This document shows positions 47,960 to 58,430 of a stretch of DNA of 64,000 nt, in pieces. The DNA is from Diadophis punctatus similis (Eukaryota > Chordata > Lepidosauria > Squamata > Dipsadidae), in assembly GCA_023053685.1 (NCBI GenBank), contig JALIGW010000005.1, forward strand, positions 28,942,501 through 29,006,500, written 5' to 3'. The position numbers and the translations under genes were made by a program. How positions within the stretch are numbered: the first letter of the stretch is position 1; every line of letters starts with the position of its first letter. The notes beneath the pieces are model-generated. The model was not told where the DNA came from. It worked only from the letters and a program-made list of their open reading frames with translations, and ran no database searches.

Positions 47960-48100
47960 CCAACAAAGCTGTGTGTCATCTGCAGTGGATCTGCTGCAGA
48001 CAGTGTTATCGCTGATAAAGTGAGCTAGGACCTATGAAAGCTTATGCAATAATTCATCTGTTGGTCTTCCAGCTTTCCATTGATTTTAGTGATACACTGT
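47960..48100 (+). repeat. Interspersed repeat with a degenerate hammerhead-like core
   Basis: GCTGATAAAGTGAGCTAGGA followed by CCTATGAAAGCTTATGCAAT and TCATCTGTTGGTCTTCCAGC is a decayed copy of an amniote repeat whose usual form reads CTGATGAAGTGAGC, hairpin, GAAAGCTTATGC. That form resembles a hammerhead ribozyme core. Here CTGATGA has become CTGATAA and helix II is poorly paired, so activity is not expected. Confidence 0.4.
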
Positions 48101-48188
48101 CTCTAGGCCTCTTCTTAAAACCCATTAAAATGACTGAAGCACAAGTAATACATAGTTTTTTCTTTAAGGCTGGCATTTGTTTTCTATA

Positions 48189-49370
48189 CAGATAGTCCTC
48201 GACTTACAATCACAATTGAGCTTAAAATTTCTGTTGCTAAGCGGGAGAGTTTTACATGACTTTTGCCCCATTAATTTTGCCAGAGAAATTTAATAAAGAA
48301 GATACATATTTAATTGTGCATGTGGTGACAGCAGCTAGAATTGCATTTGCACAAAAATGGAAAGGAGCTAAGATCCCATCTGAAGGAGAAGTACTTAAGA
48401 AAATTTTGGACTGTGCAGAAATGAATAGATTGACATGAAAATTAAAGATAAGGATTCAGAATATTATAATGTATGGATGAAGTTTTATGATTGGATAGAA
48501 AATGAATATATGTAGAAATTAAATTAGAACAACTAAAAGAAAAGAAAATGGAGAATAAATGGGGGGTAACCCAGATGACAAAATTAGTATTTTGAGGAGG
48601 CAGCATTAGATTAATAGCATATACCTAGATTAAAGGGTAATGGGTATAGATATGACATAAAAATGAGTTTAGAAGGGACACCGACAATTTAAAGATGTAT
48701 GGTAATATGATGTCAGTCTGTTAAATATTAGAGGTATTAGGACTAGAGTCACTCAGGGAAAGGTCTAGACTAGGGAGAAAGAGGAAGTAAGAGGGGAGAG
48801 GAGGAGTGGAGGGAAGTAGGTAGGGAGAGAGAAGGAGTAAGAAGGGAGATGGAGAGAGAGGGAGGGGAGTATAAAGAAAAGAAGAAAAACAGACTGATAA
48901 ATAACAGCACAATGTAGGTGCAAAAATAGGATATTGAATTGTGATTGATTAGATAGAAATGTGTAATTATGTATGTTATTGATATATTTTAAGGTATTGA
49001 CATGTGTATGGATATTGTGGAGAAAAAATAAAAAACTTTAAAAAAAAAAAGAATTTTGCCCCATTAATACGACCTTTCTTGCCACAGTTGTTAAGTGAAT
49101 CATTGCAGTTGTTAAGTTAGTAACACATTGTTAAGTGACTCTGGCTTCTCCATTAACTTTTCTTGTTAGAAGTTCATAAAAGGTAATAACAGGACCTTGA
49201 GACACTGTAACCGTCATAAATATGAACCAGTTGCCAAGGCTCCGAATTTTAATCACACGAACATGGGGATACTGTAACTGTGACAAATGGTCATAAGTCA
49301 CTTTTTTTCCAGTATCATTGTAACTACAAACAGTCATTAAATGAACTGTTTGTAAGTCAAGGATTGCCTG
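48189..49370. mobile_element. Tigger/mariner-like MITE, copy 2, split by an L1
   Basis: Starts CAGATAGTCCTCGACTTACA and ends TTGTAAGTCAAGGATTGCCTG (one base longer than shown in the left end), flanked by TA at 48187-48188 and 49371-49372. The interior matches copy 1 (15919-16292) around ATTGAG, TTGTTAAGTTAGTAACACA and CATAAATATGAACCAGTTGC. An L1 fragment interrupts it at 48275-49053. Confidence 0.82.
48275..49053 (+). pseudogene. L1 LINE 3' fragment with target duplication
   Basis: The first part encodes LPEKFNKEDTYLIVHVVTAA and RIAFAQKWKGAKIP, ending CAEMNRLT at a TGA at 48436-48438. This is the C-terminus of L1 ORF2. The 3' UTR is purine-rich (GAGGAAGTAAGAGGGGAGAG at about 48782-48801) and ends in a poly(A) tract near 49031-49053. 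A 14-bp duplication TTTTGCCCCATTAA flanks it (48261-48274, 49054-49067), the hallmark of target-primed reverse transcription. It is severely 5'-truncated. Confidence 0.92.
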
Positions 49371-49574
49371 TATGTAGAACTTTCATTTGTAGGGCAATTA
49401 GCTGATTTTCTAAGTATAATGGTACAAATATGATTAATGATTAAGTATGAAAAATTGAACCTGAAGAGGAATCCAATTTGGCTTCTTCAAGTTTTCTTAA
49501 GTTCCTTAAGAAAGTTCCTTAATTTCCTTAATTAATTTCCTTAATTCTTTGCAGGTACCAGTAAAGCAGATGGA

Positions 49575-50710
49575 CTTTATTAAAGATTCCTGACCACAGT
49601 GAGTAAATGATAAGTAAGAGATAAGTCTCTTGCTTCTGTTAAAGAACAGGAAATAGAGAATAAATACAAGTGTACATTTTCCTATTGGAAATCCATGAAA
49701 AACAGAATCCTCTACAGATTTGCATTGGACTATTATTTTAAAATGTACTTGTGAATGATCTTGAGTTACGATGAGTAGGACATTGGCTAAATTTGTTTGT
49801 GATGCTAAACTATTCATAGTAGTAAAATCAAAAAGGAAACATTTAAAATTCTAAGGTGATTTTAAAGGACTAAATGGTTTTCTATGTACCGAAAATAAAG
49901 TGCAAAGTAATGCATATTGGGACAAGAAATGCAAACTTTACATAAGCATTTATTGGATATAAATGTTATTAATCAGAAATGTGATCTTGGAATCATAGAA
50001 AATCAGCCTACAATTGAAATTGTGAAAACACAAGTGGAAAATAAAACAGCCATCACAATAATTGCCTTTCATTAATCTAGGATGAGGTTGCACAATTACA
50101 GTCTTCACAATCTAAAAGAGAGATTGTGGGACAGGAAAAGGGAGAAAAAAGGAGAATAAAACTAAAATACCTTCCTATGAAGAAATATTCTATATTGAAC
50201 TATTTTAGTTTGTAACAGAAGTGGCTAAACAGCAATATAATAATGGTGTTTAAACTCATGCACAAAATGGAAAGTGTGAATAGAGATATGTTCTATTCCC
50301 ATTTTCACAATGTTAAAACTTGGGCGACGCCCAATAAGACTAAATTTGAAAGATTAAGAACTGATAAATGGAAATATTTCTTTAAACAATGTATTCCTTT
50401 GAGGAGTTTGCTGCCATCAGATGTGGTAACAGCTGCCAAATGAGATAACTTTTCAAAGGACTAGAGGAATTTGTGGGTTATCATTACATTTTGGTGATTT
50501 ATATTTCTTACCTCTGAAATCACAGGCAGCATACCTCAAATACCAGTTGTAAGGTCACAAGAAGGCTATTGTGGTCTGGTCCATGTTTACAAACTTCTAG
50601 AAAGCATTTGGTTTCCTTCTGCATGCTGCAGATTGCTGGATTAAGTGATCCATTGGCCTTATCCAGAAGGACCTGCTTCTGTATTCTTGTACTATATTCA
50701 GTGTCCTATG
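49575..50710 (+). mobile_element. Old L3/CR1-type LINE relic
   Basis: Broken plus-strand coding reads DAKLFIVVKS (from the DDTKLF region of the reverse transcriptase), ENKVQ, then FKLMHKMESVNRDMFYSHFH, KFERLRTDKWKYFFKQCIPL and RSLLPSDVVTAA. It ends with TGATCCATTGGCCTTATCCA and CTGCTTCTGTATTCTTG, similar to the classic 3' end of CR1/L3. It is highly decayed compared with the CR1 copies at 31985 and 54062. Confidence 0.6.
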
Positions 50711-50897
50711 AAACTCTTAACCTAGTCTATAATAATAACATTGCTTAAGAATCCCAGCATTTGTGACAAACTAAATACCAGCTATATAATACATCAAATC
50801 TAACCAATTAAATTGTTAAATCTATCATTCTTTCCAAGAACATCTTAATTTAGTGACCAAAAAGTATCAAAATATCAGTATAAAGCATATATTCTTT

Positions 50898-51151
50898 AGA
50901 GCCGAGGTGGCGCAGCGGTTAGAGGCAGTACTGCAGGTCACTTTAGCTGACTGTGATCTGCAGGTCAGCGGTTCAAATCTCACCGGCTCAAGGTTGACTC
51001 AGCCTTCCATCCTTCCGAGGTAGGTAAAATGAGGACCCAGATTGTTGGGGGCAATGTAAATATACATTGCTTACTGGTGTAAACTGCTTAGAGAGTGCTT
51101 GCACTGTGAGGCAGTATATAAATATCACAAAATAAAATAAATAATAAATAA
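50898..51151 (+). mobile_element. Sauria-type SINE, uninterrupted copy
   Basis: Head AGAGCCGAGGTGGCGCAGCG, B-box region CGGTTCAAATC, AGGTTGACTCAGCCTTCCAT, then GCAATGTAAATATACATTGC and GTAAACTGCTTAGAGAG, with a terminal AAATAAATAATAAATAAA. Its middle supplies the empty target for the transposon in copy 1493. Confidence 0.9.
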
Positions 51152-51763
51152 ATATTCATTCAACTCAATGCAGCTGTATTCTTCCTTGAGCTTGCCTCTG
51201 TGTTCAGGATTTATAAAGACAATGCCAACAGGAAGAAAGAATTCCAAATTCAAGGCTAGGATAAGAGAGCCTGAGTATTGATTTCTCTCAATTTGACCAG
51301 AAGAAGATTAAATAAAACTGTATTTGGATCCATCATCAAAACTCTTAACATTCCTATAGTCATACAGTCTATGATTGGATCAAGGGGATGTGGTTAGTTA
51401 TTTCTTCCATGTTAATTTTCTCATTTGAATCATTTTTTCCTATCCCATGAAGCAAAAGTATCTTTATCAAATTTATAGAATTTTGAGCAGGTTGACAAGT
51501 GGGGGAAAGGATTATTTATTTCATACATGTACAATATGTCACAGCCCTGGTAAATCTGAGTCCTTCTTTAAATAGTAGGACATTCAAAACTCTAATTTGC
51601 ACTGGTCAGAGATAAAGCACCTCACTATCTGTCCTTTATATTACTCATTGTACTGATGCTCACTCACCATGAATGATGGGATTGATGCTTTCTCAATGGA
51701 GTTGTGATCATAGCAGCTACCTGGGCTGGTAGTGATCTGGATCCCACATTAGTGGGATTGTTT
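51152..51763. other. Stretch without a recognised gene
   Basis: Unassigned DNA between a SINE and a hAT element. Confidence 0.4.
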
Positions 51764-51771
51764 CCCTAGAT

Positions 51772-52124
51772 CATGGGTGTCAAACTCAATTTCATTGAGG
51801 GCCGCATCAGGGTTGTATTTGATCTCAGGGGGCCGAGGTGGGTGTGGCCGGTGTGGGCATGGCCAGCTCAATGTCACTTGTGTCGGGGGTGCCTGCGGTG
51901 GCTCGAGTATTCTGCCATTGAAAACGGGCTCCCAAGCTCTGTTTTCGGCTGCGATGGCCTCCTGCAACCCTCTTCCAGAGAAAATGGAGCTCAGGAGGGC
52001 TGCATTTTTGCTGGCAGAGTCACCACGGGCTGGTCCTTCACTGTTTACAGGGTGGCCCCACGGGCCAGATCTAAGCACCCCGCAGGCCAGATCTGGCCCG
52101 CGGGCCTTGAGTTTGACACCCCTG
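51772..52124. mobile_element. hAT-type MITE, GGGTGTCAAACT family, long form
   Basis: Ends CATGGGTGTCAAACTCAATT and CTTGAGTTTGACACCCCTG. Flanks CCCTAGAT and CTCTAGAT (51764-51771, 52125-52132) agree at 7 of 8 bases. The body matches 16316-16679. GC-rich open frames on both strands are by-products. Confidence 0.9.
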
Positions 52125-52379
52125 CTCTAGATAAAAGGACAATGTGCAGCTTCTATAAAATTAAGCGGATCTTCCTGAGTGGAAGGCTATTCTCATTTAA
52201 GTGCTGCAAAAGGAATACGAGGGCCACATATCTGCATATATCACCCTAAAACCCTGCGAATGGTCTATGAGGTCCTGAAGCCAGCTCCTCTGAAGTCAGC
52301 TGGATTGTTCATCAGTTCAATGGATTGGATCCTCTGAGTGTTGCTTTGTTTTATGCTGAGGCCTTTTATATCACTATAA

Positions 52380-52700
52380 TGAATGGGACCTTTCTGTATT
52401 TGCTATACAGTTTTAATTAGTTTCCTGCAAGAGCTGTTTCTGTTTGGAAAACAAACTACATTTTCCCCTCCCCTTTCTGCTTCCCACCACTGTTGCAGAC
52501 ACTCAGGCTCCTTGTTGTAGTTTAGCCCCATTAGCCCATGAATTAATCATAATGGCTGCCAACCTATTAAATGCCACTTAATCTGGAAGGGAATGTGGCA
52601 TTAGACAAATTGGGCATGGATAGGGATGCTTGGGTTAAGCGGTCAGATTATTGCAAAATTACCCTAACACGACTTGTGAGAATTCCAAGAATTTAAAGTT
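52380..52700. other. Repeat-free island, possible conserved element
   Basis: GCCCCATTAGCCCATGAATT, AATCATAATGGCTGCC, CCTATTAAATGCCACTTAAT and GGTCAGATTATTGC lie close together with no recognised repeat. The texture is strongly reminiscent of vertebrate conserved non-coding DNA, but this is inferred from composition alone. Confidence 0.3.
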
Positions 52701-53414
52701 TCAGATTACAAAAATTGGAAACGGTTGGTTGTATTATATGGACATAGGCTAAATCATAGCCAGTCTATTGTGCAGTTAATATGAAAGTCTTCAGTTCCTC
52801 TGGCTTCCTCTGTGGGGAAACAAAGGTTAAGGTTCTTCCTATATGGATTGAAATCAAAGCAACAGAATAACCACCTAACACCTCAATACATGCTAGATAA
52901 ATACTTTGGGGGTGGACCACCCTTATTTTTAGATGGCTAATTTGTCAATCCAGAGACATGATTTTCTCTGTGCTCTGATGCAACTAATCTACAAAATCTC
53001 TAATACTGTCATATTAGAAGCATTAATAAAAAACAAATGATGCCTTTGCTACCAATTCTATGCAGTTCTCTATACAGCCACTAGATGGTGGTTAACAACC
53101 ATTTCTGTTCAGCCCATTTCAAAAGCTTTTTTTATCCTTTGAGGAAGGATTTTCCTCACTTTTCCTTTTGGTGAAACCTAATTACGCTTACATTCCATAA
53201 TAAGACAAAACATGTGTTTGATCAATACACAAAGAAGGGACCTCTTGATACGCACTTTTTGTATTGTGATAGAATGCAACGGCAAAAATAATATTCCCTC
53301 TTGTTTTAGGCCAGGTTTGCTGTTTCCTAAATGTGTCTGCATGTTTCTGACTTGTATCTCTAACTCACTTTTCTGCTTCTGATTTGTCCTACAGCATTCT
53401 TAGAAGTCTTAACT
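52701..53414. other. Stretch without a recognised gene
   Basis: Unassigned AT-rich DNA preceding the palindromic MITE. Confidence 0.4.
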
Positions 53415-53549
53415 CAGGGGTCTCCAACCTTGGCAACTTTAAGACTTGTGGACTTCAACTCCCAGAATTCCTCAGCCAGCAAAGCTGGCTGAGGAATTCT
53501 GGGAGTTGAAGTCCACAAGTCTTAAAGTTGCCAAGGTTGGAGACCCCTG
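53415..53549. mobile_element. Perfect 135-bp palindromic MITE
   Basis: Two exactly complementary 66-bp arms, starting CAGGGGTCTCCAACCTTGG, flank a 3-bp AAA spacer. No mismatch was found between the arms. Same family as 2051-2194 and 24402-24545. The minus-strand open frame 53455-53652 is incidental. The lack of any arm divergence implies recent insertion or arm homogenisation. Confidence 0.95.
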
Positions 53550-54061
53550 TAAGATTTGTAGAAAACTTGTCAGCTTGACAAAGCCATAAGGAAGCAGGTA
53601 CACACATATACACACACCAGCAGCTGAAAGTTAAAAAGTTCTTACTGCTCAATGTGTTATTGCCTAGTAGAATTGTTATATGTTATGTCTCCTGCAGTCC
53701 CATATTTTCATTTTCTCTTTCCCACCTTTCTGACTGCTACTAGCTATGTGCACTTTTTTGTGTTAGAGAGAAATACAAACGCAAAAAGGAGATTAAATCG
53801 CTACTATTGATGCCAGCTTGCTACCCTCAGAAAGTCTGTGAATAAACTCCTAACTGATATTGTTCATTTGTCATACATTATTACATTAATGATAGTCAGT
53901 ATTGTTCCTTTTCATTGTCTGCATGTTCTAATGGCCTAACTGTTCCCACATGAAGCTGCCAATGTCTTGAGATGTTTGCCAGACATTTTATTTTGACTAC
54001 TCAAGAACCTCATTAGTTAGACAAACAGGTAGAAAAGCATTCCAAATTGTTGAGCATTCTC

Positions 54062-54314
54062 TTCAGCAACAGTGGGAGAGAAGCAACCTAGAACTAAGGA
54101 GAAATTTTGTGACAGTTAGAACAATTAATCAGTGGAACAACTTGCCTCCAGAAGTTGTAAATGCTCCAACACTGGAAATTTTTAAGAAGAGATTGGATAA
54201 CCATTTGTCTGAAATGCTATAGGGTTTCCTGCCTAAGCAGGAGGTTGGACTAGAAGATCTCCAAAGTCCCTTCCAACTTTGTTATTCTATTCTATTCTGT
54301 TCTGTTCTGTTCTT
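54062..54314 (+). mobile_element. CR1 LINE 3' end with ATTCT tail
   Basis: GAAGCAACCTAGAACTAAGG through CCTAAGCAGGAGGTTGGACT matches 32935-33110. The tail is TTATTCTATTCTATTCTG followed by TTCTG units to about 54314, a shift of the pentamer from ATTCT to GTTCT. Only the end of ORF2 and the 3' UTR remain. Confidence 0.88.
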
Positions 54315-55800
54315 TAGGTACTTTAGGGTCTTTAATTTGGATTAAGACAAGTCTGAATTGTTCAAAATGCTGTAGTTTGATTTATGGCACTGTTATTTCA
54401 CTTCTGCTTTAGTACACACAGAATGTTCTTTCTTTTTAGAGATAGATAGAGAAAAGTTTAACTGAAGCTTCATGACCTCAAATTCTCAGGAAAAAGATAA
54501 AGAAAGAAGTATATAGGTAAAATGTAATTTGAGAGAGAAGAATGCCAAATGTTATGTAATGAAGATTACCTGAATGAATAGATAATGAAACCACTTTTGA
54601 TAAATAGTTTTTCAGTCCTGGTTATTTAACTGTTACTCAGTGATAGTCACCATTTTTCCTCATCATTTGTCATGGTGACTGGAGTTGATGGAACAACAGA
54701 CCTCAAAGGTCAAGATGCTTTGCTCTTGATCCATACTGGAGGATTTTCTGAATGCAACTGATGTCTCTGTATATGGGTTTTCACTTTTTTTCACTGTAGT
54801 TCTGTTATTTTTCTTTTTAACCTGATTCATATACACTACTGAATTTTATCAGTGATTGGAGTGATGCACCTAGGAAAACAGGATAATTTTTCAGACAAAG
54901 CACTGAGGTAAACAAAACATAAACATATTTCTTTTAACTTTGTTAAAATGCTGCTGTCTTTGGGTATATTAAACCTCAACTTATTTCTCTGATCTGGAGG
55001 CAAAAACTTTTTCATGAATTGTGTTACTTCTTGTCAAAGAGCATTGATTAAAAATTTGCCTCACAGGCAACGTAGGGAAAAAAACCCACAGAGAATAAAA
55101 TAAAAATAAGTTATTAATCAGTCTAACAGGCAATTTAAATAGAGAACTGTCTTCTGTGACACATTAAAAATGATAATGAGGATTATTTCACAAGGCTATA
55201 TTTGAACAGGGAAAAAAAAGAAACATGTCATGTAAACTTCTCAGTTTATAGCTATCTACCAGTATGTAGTAGCTGAATAATGGAAGCTCACACTGTATTG
55301 AGTGTTTTTGTTATCAAGGCTGTCTTGCCTGGAGATATACCTGCATTTTGACATGATGCTATCCCAAAACTCTTAAACCTTGAGGCTTTCATGGCCCTGG
55401 GACAGCAATTTACAGTGCCTATTGAAGGCAAGAAGATTTTAGCTTAGTGAAATAAGCATCAATATGGAAAAGGGAAGAACTGGCATGTTATAACTTTGAC
55501 GTAAGGCTATGTTGCAAGATGAATTCTGAAAAGTCATATTTTTATGACTTACAAAATATCTTACAGGAAATCTGCCTTATTTCATATGTTGAAACCAAAG
55601 TACGGAAACAAACAATAAAGTGTTTTTATTACCATTATCTTTTATAAAAATTCTTCCTGGTACCTTAACCATCCTTCCCATAACACGGAGGATCCAGATT
55701 AATCAGAACATAGTCTTTGAATTAGTCTTAAATTATTCATATGGATTTTTTCTATTGAATTCAATGGGCTTATTTTGACCAGGTAGATATAAGAAAATCA
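54315..55800. other. Stretch without a recognised gene or repeat
   Basis: AT-rich unassigned DNA. No transposon terminus was seen. Confidence 0.4.
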
Positions 55801-55803
55801 ACC

Positions 55804-56001
55804 ATGGATTGTATATTTCTCCTCCTTCTTTTCTCTCTCCTTTTCTTGATCAGTTTTGAGATGATTAATGTCCATGCAATGACAGCAAAGGAAAGGAAAA
55901 GGGACCGTAGGCCTCTCAGAATGGAAATGGAATGTTCTACCAGAAGAAAACAAGCAGATCATGGGTATTCAGGACAATATGGATTTCTTTCTTTTAAATG
56001 A
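55804..56001 (+). CDS. Small open frame with signal-peptide-like N-terminus, doubtful
   Basis: The 65-codon frame starts in a strong Kozak context (AACCATGG). Residues 3-18 are strongly hydrophobic (CIFLLLLFSLLFLISF) and could act as a signal peptide, with possible cleavage after NVHA. The rest is basic (KERKRDRRPLRM) with one further cysteine. I do not recognise the protein, and no splice junction, poly(A) signal or neighbouring exon supports it. Hydrophobic starts arise easily in T-rich DNA, so a chance frame is more likely than a gene. It could also be the first exon of a secreted protein. Confidence 0.15.
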   Translation: MDCIFLLLLFSLLFLISFEMINVHAMTAKERKRDRRPLRMEMECSTRRKQADHGYSGQYGFLSFK

Positions 56002-56029
56002 ACCATCGGTGGACCTTTCAGCACATTCC

Positions 56030-56204
56030 ATCATTCCATAACCCATACTTATTGTAAAAATATTATGAAAAACTTATTGTTTTTAATGATTTTATTGTTT
56101 GGTGTTCTTTAAAATGCTGTACGCCGCCCTGAGTCCTTAGGGAGTAGGGCAGCATAGAAGAATTCCCAAATAAAATAAATAAATAAATAAATAAAAATAA
56201 AATA
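56030..56204 (+). mobile_element. L2/CR1-type LINE 3' UTR
   Basis: TTTTAATGATTTTATTGTTT and GTACGCCGCCCTGAGTCC with an AAATAAATAAAT tail match the end of 4818-5292. No coding part remains. Confidence 0.7.
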
Positions 56205-56537
56205 GCCTCCCCACTTTTAATGTTTTCCATGGATGAACCCCCTTCCCTTGCCCTCGAATATATGTGCTGTTGCCCAAGAACACAAAATATGTGTAGTACG
56301 TAGCTCTATCTCAGGATTTAGAATATAGACTAAGAGAAGAACATAGAACATAGAGAGGGTTAACATTCTGGAAGAAAAGATAAGTGATAATATCAGGATC
56401 AGTTCTTCATTTTTTTAAAACAATGTTCCTCCCCATGCATGAAATCAACATTAATAGTGAAGGCTTTTTCTCCCACTTATGAAAGATTCTCAGTAAGAAA
56501 GAAATGTTATATGTTGCAATTGAAATTAATAAGGAAT

Positions 56538-56592
56538 GCAACAACAACAACAACAACAACAACAATAACAACAACAACAATAATAATAATAT
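56538..56592. repeat. (CAA)n / (TAA)n microsatellite
   Basis: About 15 AAC/CAA units with one interruption pass into four TAA units that abut the R4-type LINE. The TAA end forms part of that element's target site. Confidence 0.92.
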
Positions 56593-56598
56593 ATCTTG

Positions 56599-58036
56599 TA
56601 TCTCAATGCAGTTTGCCATGGAAAAATGTGCCACTGTATCTATGAAAAGGGGCAAAATCACTACATGTGACGGAATTGAAATGCCCAATGCCCAATTAAT
56701 TAAATGCAACCAAAATGAAGCCTATACATATCTGGGCATTCTGCAGTTGGATAACATCAGACATGGAGAAGTGAAAACTATCATCAGAAGAGAGTACACC
56801 AACAGAGTTAGGAAAATTTTGAAATCTAAATTAAATGGTGGAAAAACCATCAAGGCCATGAATACCTGGCCAATACCAGTCATAAAATACACGGCTGGTA
56901 TAATTAACTGGACACAAGCTGATTTGGACATTTTGGACTGAAACACCAGAAAACTAATGACAATGCACTACAGTTTACATGCACGTAGTGACACTGATAG
57001 ACTTTACCTGCCCAGAAAATCAGGTGGCAGAGGACTACTACAAGTAAAGCAAACAGTTGAAGAAGAAAAGCATGCATTGGCGGATTATTTAAAAGAAAGT
57101 CAAGAACATCTATTAATTGAAGTAAAGAACAAGAATCTACTGAAGGTCCAACAGACGAAACAAGAATACAGAAAAAATGTGATAAAATCAAGAATGAGAG
57201 TTGGCAAAATAAAGCATTACATGGCCAATTTCTGGAAAAAATAAAAGACAAAGTGGACAATGAAAAAACTTGGTTGTGGTTAACAACTGGCACTTTAAAG
57301 AAAGAAACAGAATCATTGATCCTGGCCGCACAAGAACAGGCAATTCGTACAAATGCCATAAAGGCCAAAATTGATAAATCCTCAAATGATGCTAAATGCA
57401 GATTATGCAAGGAAGCTGATGAAACTGTAGCCCATGTGCTCAGCTGCTGCAAGAAAATCACGCAGACTGATTACAAATTACGGCACAACTCTGTTGCACA
57501 AATGATCCACTGGAATTTATGCAAAAATTATAACATCCATACTGCTACAAACTGGTGGGAACACAAGCCTGAAAAAGTCACTGAAAATCAGATGGTCAAG
57601 ATCTTGTGGAATTTTCGTATACAAACAGACAAGGTACTGGCACATAATACACCAGACATCACGCTGGTCGAGAAAAACAAGGTGACTATCATTGACATCG
57701 CAATACCAGGTGATAGCAAGGTTGATGAAAAGGAACATGAAAAAAATCGCAAAATACCAGGACTTAAAAATCAAAATTCAACGATTATGGCACAACCCAG
57801 CAGTGGTAATTCCAGTGGTGATTGGAACACTGGGTACTATCCCAAAAGCACTGGAATTACATTTAAAACAGCTCAAAATTGACAAAATCACCATCAGTCA
57901 AATGCAGAAAGCCTCACTGCTCGGTTCCGCACATATACTTCAAAAATACATTACGACGTCCTAGGCCCCTGGGTGGGGCTCGACTAGTAATCAATGCCAA
58001 ATCCGGGGAAACAACTGGCCGCTGTGATACAATTGT
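56599..58036 (+). pseudogene. R4/Dong-type LINE, 5'-truncated, with restriction-like endonuclease
   Basis: Coding after the reverse transcriptase core is preserved in pieces: MEKCATVSMKRGKI, YLGILQLDNIRHGEVK, RLYLPRKSGGRGLLQV, then TWLWLTTGTLKKETES. A zinc finger follows (CRLCKEADETVAHVLSCC), then a restriction-like endonuclease core (TPDITLVEKNKVTIIDIAIP, with PD and a downstream D) and the end LLGSAHILQKYITTS at 57964. Coding is broken by a TGA at 56939-56941 and frameshifts near 57215-57235 and 57755. A 13-bp duplication ATAATATATCTTG (56586-56598, 58037-58049) flanks it. The C-terminal endonuclease, rather than an N-terminal APE type, places it in the R2/R4 group. Confidence 0.88.
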
Positions 58037-58430
58037 ATAATATATCTTGAATTGCAAAAGGCATCTTTACTTGGAACAGCCTACATCCTGAGACAATATT
58101 TCTAACATTAATATCTTCCTAGCCCAAGTCCTTGGGAAGAATGATAGCTGGATAAAAAGGCCAAATCCAGTCTGAAAATCTGTTTGACTGCACAACGAAC
58201 CAAAAGATCTAATAGTAAGGATCTGACCAGGAACCTATTGGTGAATGAAGAAAAAAAAAACCAGTTCCTAATTGCATGGAACGATCCCAATTTACTTACA
58301 ACTTCTTCTGACCTGAGGCCACCATTCTGCTTCCCATTGGCATTTATGTGTGAATGCACGGAACTGTATGTGCATGTTCATTAAGATATGTCATTGATGT
58401 TGCCATATAACATAAGCAAATTACATAATT

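Noticed and set aside
48721..48912. Pro/Leu/Ser-rich minus-strand frame
   Set aside because: Antisense of the purine-rich L1 3' UTR.
51749..52249. Open frames of 109-158 codons
   Set aside because: They coincide with the GC-rich long-form hAT MITE and read on both strands without domains.
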